Source: Erysipelotrichaceae bacterium | GTDB lineage: Bacteria > Bacillota_I > Bacilli_A > Erysipelotrichales > Erysipelotrichaceae | Reading direction: 5' to 3' | Assembly: GCA_029227155.1 (NCBI GenBank) | Contig: JAQXZJ010000077.1 | Span: 1-34,159, forward strand | DNA length: 34,159 nt | In this document: one piece after another, positions 23,881 through 31,665 of the stretch | Numbering within the stretch: the stretch's first letter is position 1 | Layout: each line of letters opens with the position of its first letter | Translations under genes and position numbers: made by a program | Notes under the pieces: model-generated | Seen by the model: only the letters and a program-made list of their open reading frames with translations | What the model was told of the DNA's origin: nothing | The model's database searches: none

Positions 23881-24351
23881 ATGAACATTAGAAAGGCTAA
23901 AGAATCTGATATTTCAAGATTACAGTGTTTATTACATCAAGTATGTGAAGTTCATCATGAAGGAAGAAAAGATTTATTTAAGAGTTGTGGGAGCAAATAT
24001 ACGGATGAAGAGTTGGCATTATTGCTTCAAGATCCAAAACGTCCTGTTTTTGTGGCTGTAGATGAAAAAGATGAAGTAATGGGTTATGCATTTTGTATTT
24101 TAGAAGAGTATCAAGACCATAATATTTTTACAGATCGAAAAACGCTTTATTTAGATGATCTATGTGTAGAAGAAACGAAACGTCATCAAAAAGTAGGAAA
24201 AGCATTGTTGAATTATGTGTTGCAGTATGCAAAACAGGAAGAATGTTATGAGGTAACTTTAAATGTTTGGGCTAGTAACGAAAGTGCTAGACAATTTTAT
24301 CAATCCTGTGGCTTTCAGATACAGAAAATAGGATTGGAACAAATATTATAA
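23881..24351 (+). CDS. GNAT-family N-acetyltransferase
   Basis: A 156-residue protein. It opens MNIRKAKESDISRLQ, the usual first strand and helix. VFVAVDEKDEVMGYAFC is beta strands 2-4. LYLDDLCVEETKRHQKVGKALLNYVL contains the acetyl-CoA loop, here R-H-Q-K-V-G-K-A (normally Q/R-x-x-G-x-G/A). LNVWASNESARQFYQSCGFQ closes the fold. The acceptor is unknown. The ribosome-binding site is poor: the only purine-rich block (AAAGGAA) is 20 bases before the ATG. The gene lies in the same direction as the next hydrolase, 15 bases apart, so they form a pair. Confidence 0.88.
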   Translation: MNIRKAKESDISRLQCLLHQVCEVHHEGRKDLFKSCGSKYTDEELALLLQDPKRPVFVAVDEKDEVMGYAFCILEEYQDHNIFTDRKTLYLDDLCVEETKRHQKVGKALLNYVLQYAKQEECYEVTLNVWASNESARQFYQSCGFQIQKIGLEQIL

Positions 24352-24366
24352 ACTAGGAGCTTAAAT

Positions 24367-25098
24367 ATGGAACATACAGAATATGTACACGAAATAGAAA
24401 ACAGTCAAACCATTGTTGTTTTTATTCACGGTATATTAGGAACACCTCATCATTTTGATGAGCTGATTCCATGTGTTCCAAAGGATTATTCCATTTATAA
24501 TATGTTATTGGATGGACATGGAAAAACGGTGGATGATTTTGCTAAAGCAACAATGAGTCAGTGGAAACAACAAGTTCATCAATTATTGCTAAAATTGAAA
24601 GAGCGTTATGATAATATCTTTGTGGTAGCACATTCAATGGGAACATTATTTGCTATTCAAGAAGCGATCGATCTTCCACAAGTGAAACGAATCTTTCTAT
24701 TGGCAGTACCGCTTAACATTTTTGTTCGTCCCAAAATGTTGGTAATGCTCTTTCGAATCATGACGCATCAAATCAAAGAAGATGATGTTCAAACATTAGC
24801 GGCTATGCAATGTAATAGTATTACACTGGATCAGTGTCTTTGGAAGTATCTGAAGTGGATTCCAAATTATTGGGCATTATTAAAAGAATGTCATCGAACA
24901 AAAAGAATGATGGATCAATTATCTGTTCCATGTTTTGTATTTCAATCCAAGCAAGATGAACTTGTCGCAAAATCTTCAGTTCGTTATTTGCAATCAGAAT
25001 ATATTCATTGGGAATGGTTATCGAAATCAGGACATTTCTTTTATGATCCAGAAGAATTTGAATATTTGAAGAAACGGTTTCAAAATTTTATGAAATAA
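24367..25098 (+). CDS. Alpha/beta hydrolase (carboxylesterase/monoglyceride lipase-like)
   Basis: A 243-residue soluble hydrolase. The oxyanion strand is VVFIHGILGTPHHFD, the nucleophile elbow VVAHSMGTLFA (Ser in AHSMG), the Asp lies in QSKQDELV and the His in SKSGHFFYDPEEF. This pattern fits small S33/Est-like carboxylesterases and is distinct from the hydrolase at 20572. Its substrate is unknown. It is 15 bases downstream of the acetyltransferase and ends just before a strong bidirectional terminator. Confidence 0.86.
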   Translation: MEHTEYVHEIENSQTIVVFIHGILGTPHHFDELIPCVPKDYSIYNMLLDGHGKTVDDFAKATMSQWKQQVHQLLLKLKERYDNIFVVAHSMGTLFAIQEAIDLPQVKRIFLLAVPLNIFVRPKMLVMLFRIMTHQIKEDDVQTLAAMQCNSITLDQCLWKYLKWIPNYWALLKECHRTKRMMDQLSVPCFVFQSKQDELVAKSSVRYLQSEYIHWEWLSKSGHFFYDPEEFEYLKKRFQNFMK

Positions 25099-25127
25099 AA
25101 AGATTGGTTAACGAACCAATCTTTTTT
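25097..25127. terminator. Bidirectional terminator between hydrolase and YitT genes
   Basis: AAAAAGATTGGTT (25097-25109) and AACCAATCTTTTT (25114-25126) form a perfect 13-bp stem with loop AACG. It overlaps the stop codons of both convergent genes. Confidence 0.9.
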
Positions 25128-25980
25128 CAAAACCACCAAATACTTCAGTTGTTTTATTTACGATTACAAAGGCGTTAGGATCTAATTCATGAAGATTGTT
25201 TCTTAGACGCTCTAGTTCATATTTTGAAATCACTGTTACTAAGATATGGGTATGATCTTTGGTATAAGCACCTTCTCCTTCCCAACAGGTGACGCCACGA
25301 TGCATTTCATGAAGAATCATTTGAGATACATCAGGTCTCTTAGTAAAGATCATGACGTTTAGGGCAATGTTCTGTAAATGCATTTTATCTACGACAATTC
25401 CAAAGAAAATAGAGAAGAGTGCAGAATATAAAGCAACTTGAATATTAAAGAGAATAGCGCAGACCAAATAAATACCGATATTAATCGCAATGGTAATCTT
25501 TCCTACAGACATATGTTTCCAGTAAAGAGAAGCATACATTCCTAAAATATCAGTTCCACCAGCACATGCTTCTGCTGTTAAGCAAAGTCCAACACCAGCA
25601 GCCGCAAGACAAGACCCAATTAAGATACAAGATAACATATCATTGAGAATAGGTTCTGCAGGAATGGGGATTAGGGAAAACAAAATTGCTTGGGAGAGTA
25701 CACTAATAAATGTACCGATGACAAAACGTTTAGAAATCGTATGAAAAGCTAAGATAAACAAAGGCAGGTTTAATAGAAAGTTAATAATTCCAGCGATATC
25801 AAAGGAAAACTGTAAATGAAGATATTCTACTAATATGGTACGGATAATTTGGGCTATTCCCAATAATCCGGCATTGTATAAACCTAAAGGGACAATAAAA
25901 AGATTAACTGCACATACATAAATAGCGGTTCCAATCACTACTTGAAAATAATTTTTTAATGTTGATGTATCCATTGTCAT
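25108..25980 (-). CDS. YitT-family membrane protein (DUF161/DUF2179)
   Basis: A 290-residue protein. The N-terminal 200 residues hold about five to six membrane segments with the family motifs NLFIVPLGLYNAGLLGIAQI and CAGGTDILGMYASL. The soluble C-terminus is the DUF2179 domain (VTCWEGEGAYTKDHTHILVTVIS and LDPNAFVIV), a regulatory-looking PII-like fold. Function is not firmly established for the family. The start was set at 25980 because the upstream ATG (25992) is inside the GAGGTG ribosome-binding site region. A minus-strand promoter lies at 26008-26035. Confidence 0.9.
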   Translation of the reverse strand: MTMDTSTLKNYFQVVIGTAIYVCAVNLFIVPLGLYNAGLLGIAQIIRTILVEYLHLQFSFDIAGIINFLLNLPLFILAFHTISKRFVIGTFISVLSQAILFSLIPIPAEPILNDMLSCILIGSCLAAAGVGLCLTAEACAGGTDILGMYASLYWKHMSVGKITIAINIGIYLVCAILFNIQVALYSALFSIFFGIVVDKMHLQNIALNVMIFTKRPDVSQMILHEMHRGVTCWEGEGAYTKDHTHILVTVISKYELERLRNNLHELDPNAFVIVNKTTEVFGGFEKRLVR

Positions 25981-26007
25981 AAAGCACCTCATTTTGTTAC
26001 GGATTTT

Positions 26008-26035
26008 ATTGTATCATTTCTCGGTTGAATTACAA
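26008..26035 (-). promoter_or_regulatory. Promoter of the YitT gene
   Basis: On the minus strand TTGTAA (26035-26030) and TACAAT (26013-26008) are 16 bases apart, and TGA precedes the -10, giving a weak extended -10. Confidence 0.5.
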
Positions 26036-26057
26036 CAAACATATGCAAAAATATTTG

Positions 26058-26066
26058 TGTTATACT
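26058..26066 (+). promoter_or_regulatory. Extended -10 promoter of mutY
   Basis: TGT followed by TATACT (26061-26066), about 20 bases before the ATG; the same core as upstream of the trhP operon. No good -35 box is placed correctly. Confidence 0.5.
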
Positions 26067-26085
26067 GAATATCAGAGGTGGAAGG

Positions 26086-27120
26086 ATGAATCAAGAATAT
26101 TGGATCGAACCATTAATTGCATGGTATGAAAAAGAAAAGCGCGATTTACCATGGAGGAAGCAACAAGATGCATATGCAGTATGGATCTCAGAAATAATGT
26201 TGCAACAAACTAGAGTGGAAGCAGTGATTCCTTATTATTTAAATTGGATGAAAGTATTTCCTACCATGGAAATATTAGCGAAAGCTGATCAACAACAGGT
26301 GTATCAAATGTGGCAAGGGCTTGGCTATTATTCGCGGGCTAAAAATATTCATGATTGTGCAATTGAATGTGTGAATATGAATCAAGGGAAATTGCCAGCT
26401 AGTTATCAAAAGTTATTAGTATTACCAGGAATAGGAGAATATACCGCAGCAGCAATTAGCAGTATTTGTTTCCATGAAGCACAAAGTGCTGTCGATGGCA
26501 ATGTGTTACGAGTGATGAGTCGTTTGTGGATGGATGATCAAGATATCAGTAAACAGAAAACGAAACAGAATCTAAAGAGACGTTTAGATCTGTTGATACC
26601 AAAAGAGAACCCAGGTGCTTTTAATCAGGCATTGATGGAATTAGGAGCTACCATTTGTATTCCAAATGGTGCTGCTCGTTGCAATATCTGTCCTTTAGCA
26701 TCCTTCTGTTTAAGCTATAAAACAGGTAAAGTATATGAGTATCCAATAAAAACAAGTAAGAAATCACGTAAAATTGAACAACGAATTATTTTAGTTTTGC
26801 AATATCAGGATCAATATTATATTCAAAAGCGTCCAAGTCAAGGGCTATTAGCAAATTTGTATGAATTTATCAATATAGAAAAAGTATCGCAAAAGCAATG
26901 GAAAGAAGATTTGATAAAAAGAGGAATCAAGATTCAAAAGATAAAGAAATTAACTGAATATCGACATGTTTTTACGCATATTGAATGGCAGATGAATGGT
27001 TATTTGATTCAAGTGGAACAGAAGATCGAAGGAATTTGGGTAACAAAAAAGCAAATGGAAGAATATCCATTTGCTAGCTGTTATACACCATTTAAGAACT
27101 TACTTACCGAATCCTTTTAA
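26086..27120 (+). CDS. mutY: A/G-specific adenine DNA glycosylase
   Basis: A 344-residue base-excision repair enzyme that removes adenine mispaired with 8-oxoguanine. The N-terminal HhH-GPD domain shows LPWRKQQDAYAVWISEIMLQQTRVE (catalytic Glu), LPGIGEYTAAAI (helix-hairpin-helix) and VDGNVLRVMSRL (catalytic Asp). A [4Fe-4S] loop follows: CIPNGAARCNICPLASFC, spacing C-x7-C-x2-C-x5-C, one residue longer than in E. coli but a form I have seen in Firmicutes. The C-terminal 120 residues are the NUDIX-like domain that reads 8-oxoG. Its last 21 bases overlap the convergent apbE gene. Confidence 0.94.
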   Translation: MNQEYWIEPLIAWYEKEKRDLPWRKQQDAYAVWISEIMLQQTRVEAVIPYYLNWMKVFPTMEILAKADQQQVYQMWQGLGYYSRAKNIHDCAIECVNMNQGKLPASYQKLLVLPGIGEYTAAAISSICFHEAQSAVDGNVLRVMSRLWMDDQDISKQKTKQNLKRRLDLLIPKENPGAFNQALMELGATICIPNGAARCNICPLASFCLSYKTGKVYEYPIKTSKKSRKIEQRIILVLQYQDQYYIQKRPSQGLLANLYEFINIEKVSQKQWKEDLIKRGIKIQKIKKLTEYRHVFTHIEWQMNGYLIQVEQKIEGIWVTKKQMEEYPFASCYTPFKNLLTESF

Positions 27121-28200
27121 TTGACTTTTTAGATTTTCTGTTGCAACAACAGCAAATCCATTTAATTCAATAGCACCTTCTGCTTTTTGATCCAAATCAT
27201 ATAGCCATACAGCACCGACTTCATCATCAGGATGCGTAGCATTGAAGGTTTCGATAAATTCCATACCTTTCTCTAGATCCATGACAAATAGGGCGGTCGA
27301 TAAGATATCAGCATATCCGGAGTTCTTTGTTACAATTGAAACAGAACGACACTGTTTGGCTGGATATAGTGTATTAGGATCAATGATATGACCATAGCGA
27401 ATGCCATTAGACATGTAATAGCGTTGATAATCACCGCTGGTAACAATAGAATATCCGCCATCTGTATAAACGATGGTAACACTGCTTGAACTTAGATCAT
27501 TTGGATTTCCAATTCCGGTTGCCCATGGATCGTTATTTGGCTTGGTACCAATCAAACGTACATTTCCACCGCCATTGATCGCACCAGCATATAAGCCTGC
27601 TTTTTCTAGTGCTTGGGCAGCTTTTTCAGTCGCAAAACCTTTAGCGATTCCACCAACATCTAAGGAAACATTTTCATTGGTAATAAATACCGTTTTGTTA
27701 ATTTCATCAATTTCCACATATTCCCAACCAGAGTATATTCTAGATGCTTCCAATTCTTGAATTGTTGGAATAGGTGGGTTTGCATTCCCATCCCCATTCA
27801 GTGTTTGTCCATTTTCCCGATATTCATGCCAGATGTTCATGGTTGCGCCCATCGTAGCATCAAATGCACCATCGGTTAAGGTATAGAATTCTTTTGCTAG
27901 TAACAATAATTCAATGATTGCATCATCTACAATAACAGGTTGTTTTCCTGCTTGATCATTGATCGTTTTCAAATTATTGATGCCTTCATAAGTATTGTAT
28001 TTATCAAATAACTGGTTGTAGTATTCAAATTCTTTTTTCATCTGTTCGAAATACTTATTAAATTCAGATTCTGATTTTGTATAGCCAATTAACGTAATAA
28101 CAGTATCAAATCCTAAACTAGAAGCACTATATTTTTCCATTTTTGGACTGCATCCTAATAGCAAAAATAGTACCATCATTGAAATTAATAATTTCTTCAT
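27100..28200 (-). CDS. apbE: FAD:protein FMN transferase, lipoprotein
   Basis: A 366-residue protein that attaches FMN covalently to threonines of target proteins outside the cytoplasm, using FAD as donor. The signal peptide (MKKLLISMMVLFLLLGC) ends in a lipobox with Cys17. The ApbE motifs follow: GFDTVITLIGY, DGAFDATMGATMNIW, NVSLDVGGIAKGFATEKAA, AGAINGGGNVRLIG, SIVTSGDYQRYY, HIIDPNTLYPA and ADILSTALF (metal-binding Asp and Thr). ATG 28200 is preferred over a GTG and an ATG just upstream. It is divergent from the Rnf operon, whose RnfD and RnfG are expected substrates. It overlaps mutY at its 3' end by 21 bases. Confidence 0.93.
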   Translation of the reverse strand: MKKLLISMMVLFLLLGCSPKMEKYSASSLGFDTVITLIGYTKSESEFNKYFEQMKKEFEYYNQLFDKYNTYEGINNLKTINDQAGKQPVIVDDAIIELLLLAKEFYTLTDGAFDATMGATMNIWHEYRENGQTLNGDGNANPPIPTIQELEASRIYSGWEYVEIDEINKTVFITNENVSLDVGGIAKGFATEKAAQALEKAGLYAGAINGGGNVRLIGTKPNNDPWATGIGNPNDLSSSSVTIVYTDGGYSIVTSGDYQRYYMSNGIRYGHIIDPNTLYPAKQCRSVSIVTKNSGYADILSTALFVMDLEKGMEFIETFNATHPDDEVGAVWLYDLDQKAEGAIELNGFAVVATENLKSQLKGFGK

Positions 28201-28216
28201 ATTCATCACCGCGGTT

Positions 28217-28225
28217 ATTATAGCA
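28217..28225 (-). promoter_or_regulatory. Extended -10 promoter of apbE
   Basis: On the minus strand TGC precedes TATAAT (28222-28217), identical to the rnfC core. The transcript would start just before the weak ribosome-binding site. Confidence 0.65.
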
Positions 28226-28251
28226 TAAAATGTCGTAAATTATGAGTAAAT

Positions 28252-28296
28252 AAATGATTATAGTTGATAATATAAATATTCAAATGATTATAATTG
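28252..28296 (+). repeat. Two 15-bp direct repeats between apbE and rnfC
   Basis: AAATGATTATAGTTG (28252-28266) and AAATGATTATAATTG (28282-28296) differ at one base and are spaced exactly 30 bp start to start, three helical turns. They lie between the two divergent extended -10 boxes, the second touching the rnfC promoter. A regulator site is likely; the regulator is unknown. Confidence 0.6.
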
Positions 28297-28305
28297 TGCT
28301 ATAAT
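28297..28305 (+). promoter_or_regulatory. Extended -10 promoter of the rnf operon
   Basis: TGC followed by TATAAT (28300-28305). The -35 position (28277-28282, TATTCA) is poor, so activation at the neighbouring repeats is possible. The transcript start would lie near 28312. Confidence 0.65.
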
Positions 28306-28333
28306 TGTTTGGAATCTAAAGAAGGGAGAAAAA

Positions 28334-28339
28334 ATGTAA
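28334..28339 (+). other. Start-stop element (AUG-UAA) in the rnfC leader
   Basis: An ATG at 28334 is followed directly by TAA (28337-28339), whose last A is the first base of the rnfC ATG. The ribosome-binding site GAAGGGAG lies five bases before this first ATG and ten before the rnfC start, so the minimal frame is better placed. Confidence 0.45.
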
Positions 28340-29643
28340 TGTCATTATTTACAGGAGCTATGCGTAAGCATGTAGATGGTAAAAAAGATTTGACAAACCA
28401 TACGGAGCTTGTAAAAGTACAAGCTGGTGAAAAGGTGTACATTCCTTTAATCAATATGGGATCTACAAAAGTAGATGTATTGGTTAAAGAAGGTGACACA
28501 GTATCAGTCGGCACCAAAATTGCAATGCGCAATGATAACTTTGTGGTTCCGATTTTTTCAAGTGTTTCAGGTACTGTTGTTGGGGTAGAAAAAAGAATGC
28601 ACAGTTGCTTGAAATTAGTTGAGCATTTGGTTATTGCAAACGACGGAAAATATACCAAAAAGTATGATATCCAACCATTAGATTGGAGAAAAGCAACAAG
28701 AGAAGAACTTGTTGAATTCATGATGAATAGTGGTATGGTCGGTTGTGGAGGAGCTGGATTCCCAACTTACATCAAATATAAGTTCGCTAAAGATATTCAT
28801 ACATTGATTATCAATGATGTAGAATGTGAACCTTATATTACAGCAGATTATCGTGAATCTGAAATCCATATGCCTTTATTGTTAGAAGGTGTTTCTGCAA
28901 TGAAGAAGATGTGTGGAGCAAAAGTTGCTTATATTGCAATTAAGGAAACGAAAAAAGAATTGATTGCAAAATTAAAAGAAGCTGTTGCTAATGTTGAAGG
29001 AGTAGAAGTAAAAGAAGTTCCTGATGTTTATCCAATGGGATGGGAACGTACGTTGGTTTATGAAATTACAAAACAACGTTATGACAAATTGCCTTCAGAA
29101 TTAGGTATTATTGTGAATAATGCGACAACTGCAGTATCTTTTGCAAAAGCATTGACAACAGGAGAACCTATCGTTTCTAAAATCGTAACATTCTCTGGAG
29201 ATGCTTTGGTAAAGTGTGCAAATGTGGAAGTTCCAGTTGGGGTTCCTGTTGGGGAAATTATTCAACAATTAGGTGGTTACAGCAAAGAAAATATTCACTT
29301 GATTGCTGGTGGCCCTATGATGGGAAAGGCAATTGTGAATGATCAATTTGTAATTCATGCATATACCAATGCGGTAACTGTGCTTGAAGCAAAGGAAGAA
29401 AAAGAAATTGGATGTTTGAGATGTGGTCGTTGTAACGATTACTGTCCTGCAGGTATTCAACCAGTTCGTTTGAATAATGCAGCAAAGATTAAAGATATTG
29501 ATATGATCGAAAAACTAGAAGTTCAACGTTGTATTGAATGTGGTATGTGTACCTATGTTTGTCCTTCTCATATCAAAGTAACAGAAGGTGTTAGAAAAGC
29601 AAAACAAGTCTTGGCAATGGCACCTAAAAAGGGAGGTAAATAA
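28339..29643 (+). CDS. rnfC: Rnf complex subunit C (NADH-side, two [4Fe-4S])
   Basis: A 434-residue peripheral subunit that passes electrons to or from NAD+. An N-terminal barrel (KVYIPLINMGSTKVDVLVKEGDTV) precedes the NADH/FMN Rossmann-like domain with GCGGAGFPTYIKYKFA, VECEPYITADYRE and the SLBB domain (GEIIQQLGGYSKENI). Two ferredoxin motifs follow, CLRCGRCNDYCPAGIQP and CIECGMCTYVCPSHI. Length and order are standard for RnfC. The start follows a start-stop element (see 28334) and GAAGGGAG. It is the first gene of the operon, in the order common in clostridia (C-D-G-E-A-B). Electrons pass ultimately between ferredoxin and NAD, coupled to Na+ or H+ pumping. Confidence 0.94.
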   Translation: MSLFTGAMRKHVDGKKDLTNHTELVKVQAGEKVYIPLINMGSTKVDVLVKEGDTVSVGTKIAMRNDNFVVPIFSSVSGTVVGVEKRMHSCLKLVEHLVIANDGKYTKKYDIQPLDWRKATREELVEFMMNSGMVGCGGAGFPTYIKYKFAKDIHTLIINDVECEPYITADYRESEIHMPLLLEGVSAMKKMCGAKVAYIAIKETKKELIAKLKEAVANVEGVEVKEVPDVYPMGWERTLVYEITKQRYDKLPSELGIIVNNATTAVSFAKALTTGEPIVSKIVTFSGDALVKCANVEVPVGVPVGEIIQQLGGYSKENIHLIAGGPMMGKAIVNDQFVIHAYTNAVTVLEAKEEKEIGCLRCGRCNDYCPAGIQPVRLNNAAKIKDIDMIEKLEVQRCIECGMCTYVCPSHIKVTEGVRKAKQVLAMAPKKGGK

Positions 29644-29644
29644 G

Positions 29645-31129
29645 ATGAAATTTAAATTGAATCCGGCTCCTAATTACCATTGCGGTGCAAGCACAAGAAA
29701 GATCATGCTGGAATTAACAATCGCTTTATTGGTTGTTTTTGCCTTTGGATTGTTCCATCAATTTACAGCTCATGGAATGAAGAATGTGATCCATGTATGT
29801 GCGTTGATGTTAAGTAGTGTTGCAACCGCAGTGATTGTTGAAATGCTTTGGGCTGTATGTGTAGTGAAGGTGAATCCGGTTGCTTATATTCGGGATTCTT
29901 TCCCTTGGGTAACATCAATTATCTTAGTATTGATGGTTCCTGCAAATACGAATATTTATCCAATTATTATTGGTACTTTATTTGCAATTGTGGTTGCTAA
30001 ATTATTCTTTGGTGGATTTGGTCAAAATGTATTCAATCCAGCTGCTATCGGTTGTGCAATTATTTTCTCATTTTTTGCAACAAGTTTAGCTGCGGATGTT
30101 CAAACATTTGCAACTCCTACTAAGACAATTGCGGCAACTTATGGTTGGGTAATGAATGATCCTTCATTGATTGGTGAATTCTTAGATAAGTTTGGTGGTT
30201 TATGGGGGCTTTTCATTGGCTCTTATGATGGAGCAATCGGTGAAACTTGCACAGCTTTAATTTTATTGTGCGGTGTCTATCTTGCTGTTCGTAAAGTCAT
30301 TGACTGGAGAGTTCCTGTATTCTACTTAGGTACAGTATTTGTATTGGCTAGCATTATTGGTCTTGTTCATGGTGCTGGTATCTGGTATCCTGTTTTCCAT
30401 GTTTTAACAGGTGGTGTAGTGTTCGGTGCTGTATTTATGGCAACTGACCCTGTTACAAATCCAACAACAAATGCCGGAAAAGTTATTTTCGCAATTGGTT
30501 GTGGATTGTTAACTGTTTTAATTCGTGTAAAAGGAAGCTTACCAGAAGGTGTATTATATTCTATTTTATTGATGAATATGTTAACTCCTTGGATTGAACG
30601 TGCTTGTGCAGGTGTTCAATATCAATTAGGTAAAAAACTATTGCCTTTATTAACCGGACTTGTGGCTGTTTCTGTTGGTTTGGTATTTGCAGTAGCGAAT
30701 ATGATTGCTCCTGTGGTTCCTGAAATTCCAAAGGTTCCTGAATTCTTAAATGCCGATAAGCATTTCACAATGGCAGATTCATTTGAAGAATATCCTGCAA
30801 AAGTTGTGAATAAAGCAAAAGATGGAGACTATGTCGTTTATAAAGTGGAAGCAAACGGATATGCATTTGGTCATTATGATGATCCAGAACCAAATATCTT
30901 CTTGATTACGATCGATCCAGCTTCTAGAACGGTTGTAAAAGTTGCCTACGAAAAATTTAATGATACGGAATATGTAGGAGATAATACAATGGATTCTCGT
31001 TTCTTATCACAATTTGAAGGTATGTCAATTGATGATGATAATGCTGGTGTTGATACCGTAACAAATGCAACGATCACATCACAATCAGTAATTAGTGCTG
31101 TACAGGCTGCTGTACAGGCTGCACGTTAG
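29645..31129 (+). CDS. rnfD: Rnf complex subunit D with extra C-terminal FMN-binding domain
   Basis: A 494-residue protein, against roughly 310-350 for usual RnfD. Residues 1-355 are a standard RnfD: about ten membrane segments, HCGASTRKIMLELTIALL at the start, the flavin-attachment region GAIGETCTAL (Thr201 the likely FMN site) and FMATDPVTNPTT. Residues 356-494 are an added, water-soluble domain that matches FMN-binding proteins such as RnfG: GDYVVYKVEANGYAFG, FLITIDPASRTVVKVAYE, FLSQFEGM and finally VDTVTNATITSQSV, the flavinylation signature with Thr476. There is no stop or gap between the parts, so it is a true fusion. A separate RnfG follows 12 bases downstream. Start 29645 follows GGGAGG; a longer in-frame extension overlaps rnfC and is rejected. 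Confidence 0.92.
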   Translation: MKFKLNPAPNYHCGASTRKIMLELTIALLVVFAFGLFHQFTAHGMKNVIHVCALMLSSVATAVIVEMLWAVCVVKVNPVAYIRDSFPWVTSIILVLMVPANTNIYPIIIGTLFAIVVAKLFFGGFGQNVFNPAAIGCAIIFSFFATSLAADVQTFATPTKTIAATYGWVMNDPSLIGEFLDKFGGLWGLFIGSYDGAIGETCTALILLCGVYLAVRKVIDWRVPVFYLGTVFVLASIIGLVHGAGIWYPVFHVLTGGVVFGAVFMATDPVTNPTTNAGKVIFAIGCGLLTVLIRVKGSLPEGVLYSILLMNMLTPWIERACAGVQYQLGKKLLPLLTGLVAVSVGLVFAVANMIAPVVPEIPKVPEFLNADKHFTMADSFEEYPAKVVNKAKDGDYVVYKVEANGYAFGHYDDPEPNIFLITIDPASRTVVKVAYEKFNDTEYVGDNTMDSRFLSQFEGMSIDDDNAGVDTVTNATITSQSVISAVQAAVQAAR

Positions 31130-31141
31130 GGAGGTAAGGTT

Positions 31142-31654
31142 ATGAAAAGAGCAATTTATTTAGCATGTTTCTTAGCCATTGTAAGTGCCCTAGCTGGCGG
31201 TGCTTTGACTTTGGCAAATGATATGACGATTGATCGGATCAATGAAAATAAAGTCGCTGTAGATAAAGCTAACTTGGAAATCATTTATCCAGGTGCTACT
31301 TTTACACCAGTTGAGAATTTTAAAGATGATTCAGGTAAAATTGTTTCTATTTATCAAGCAGGTGAACAAGGTTATGTTTACAAATTGGCAGTTGATGGAT
31401 TTGGTGGAAAAGGTTCTATTGAATTCATGATTGGTTTTGGTTCAGATGGTAAAGTATCTGGATTTACGGTATTGTCTTGTTTAGATACTAAAGACATTGG
31501 TACGAAAGTACAAGAACCTGATTTTGCAAATAAGATCATTGGTTCTGACATTGGTTCAAAAGTGGATACTATTTCTGGATCAACGGTATCTAGTAGTGCT
31601 GTTGTTGGTGGTATTGATATTGCGGCTGGACATTATTCAGCTAACTTTAAGTAG
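31142..31654 (+). CDS. rnfG: Rnf complex subunit G (covalent FMN)
   Basis: A 170-residue protein with one N-terminal membrane anchor (LACFLAIVSALAGGALTLA) and an extracytoplasmic FMN-binding domain. Landmarks are YVYKLAVDGFGGKGSIEFMIGF, the CLDTKDIGTKVQEPDFANKI block, and the flavinylation motif DTISGSTVSSSAV, where Thr148 should carry FMN attached by ApbE. Length is normal. It follows rnfD by 12 bases with GGAGG and is 11 bases before rnfE. With the RnfD fusion it gives the complex two RnfG-like domains. Confidence 0.92.
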   Translation: MKRAIYLACFLAIVSALAGGALTLANDMTIDRINENKVAVDKANLEIIYPGATFTPVENFKDDSGKIVSIYQAGEQGYVYKLAVDGFGGKGSIEFMIGFGSDGKVSGFTVLSCLDTKDIGTKVQEPDFANKIIGSDIGSKVDTISGSTVSSSAVVGGIDIAAGHYSANFK

Positions 31655-31665
31655 GAGGTAAGAAC

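Noticed and set aside
23861-23881. An ATT start for the acetyltransferase giving better ribosome-binding spacing
   Set aside because: The ATG-initiated sequence begins exactly where GNAT domains usually begin, and ATT starts are very rare. The weak leader is noted only.
26650-26715. Damaged iron-sulphur loop in MutY (C-x7 instead of C-x6)
   Set aside because: The PNGA-containing loop with one extra residue appears to be the normal form in many Firmicutes MutY proteins, and all four cysteines are present.
28252-28296. Rex or FNR binding site between apbE and rnfC
   Set aside because: TTGATAATATAAATATTCAA is only partly symmetric with the wrong spacing for FNR, and lacks the TTGTGA/TCACAA halves of Rex.
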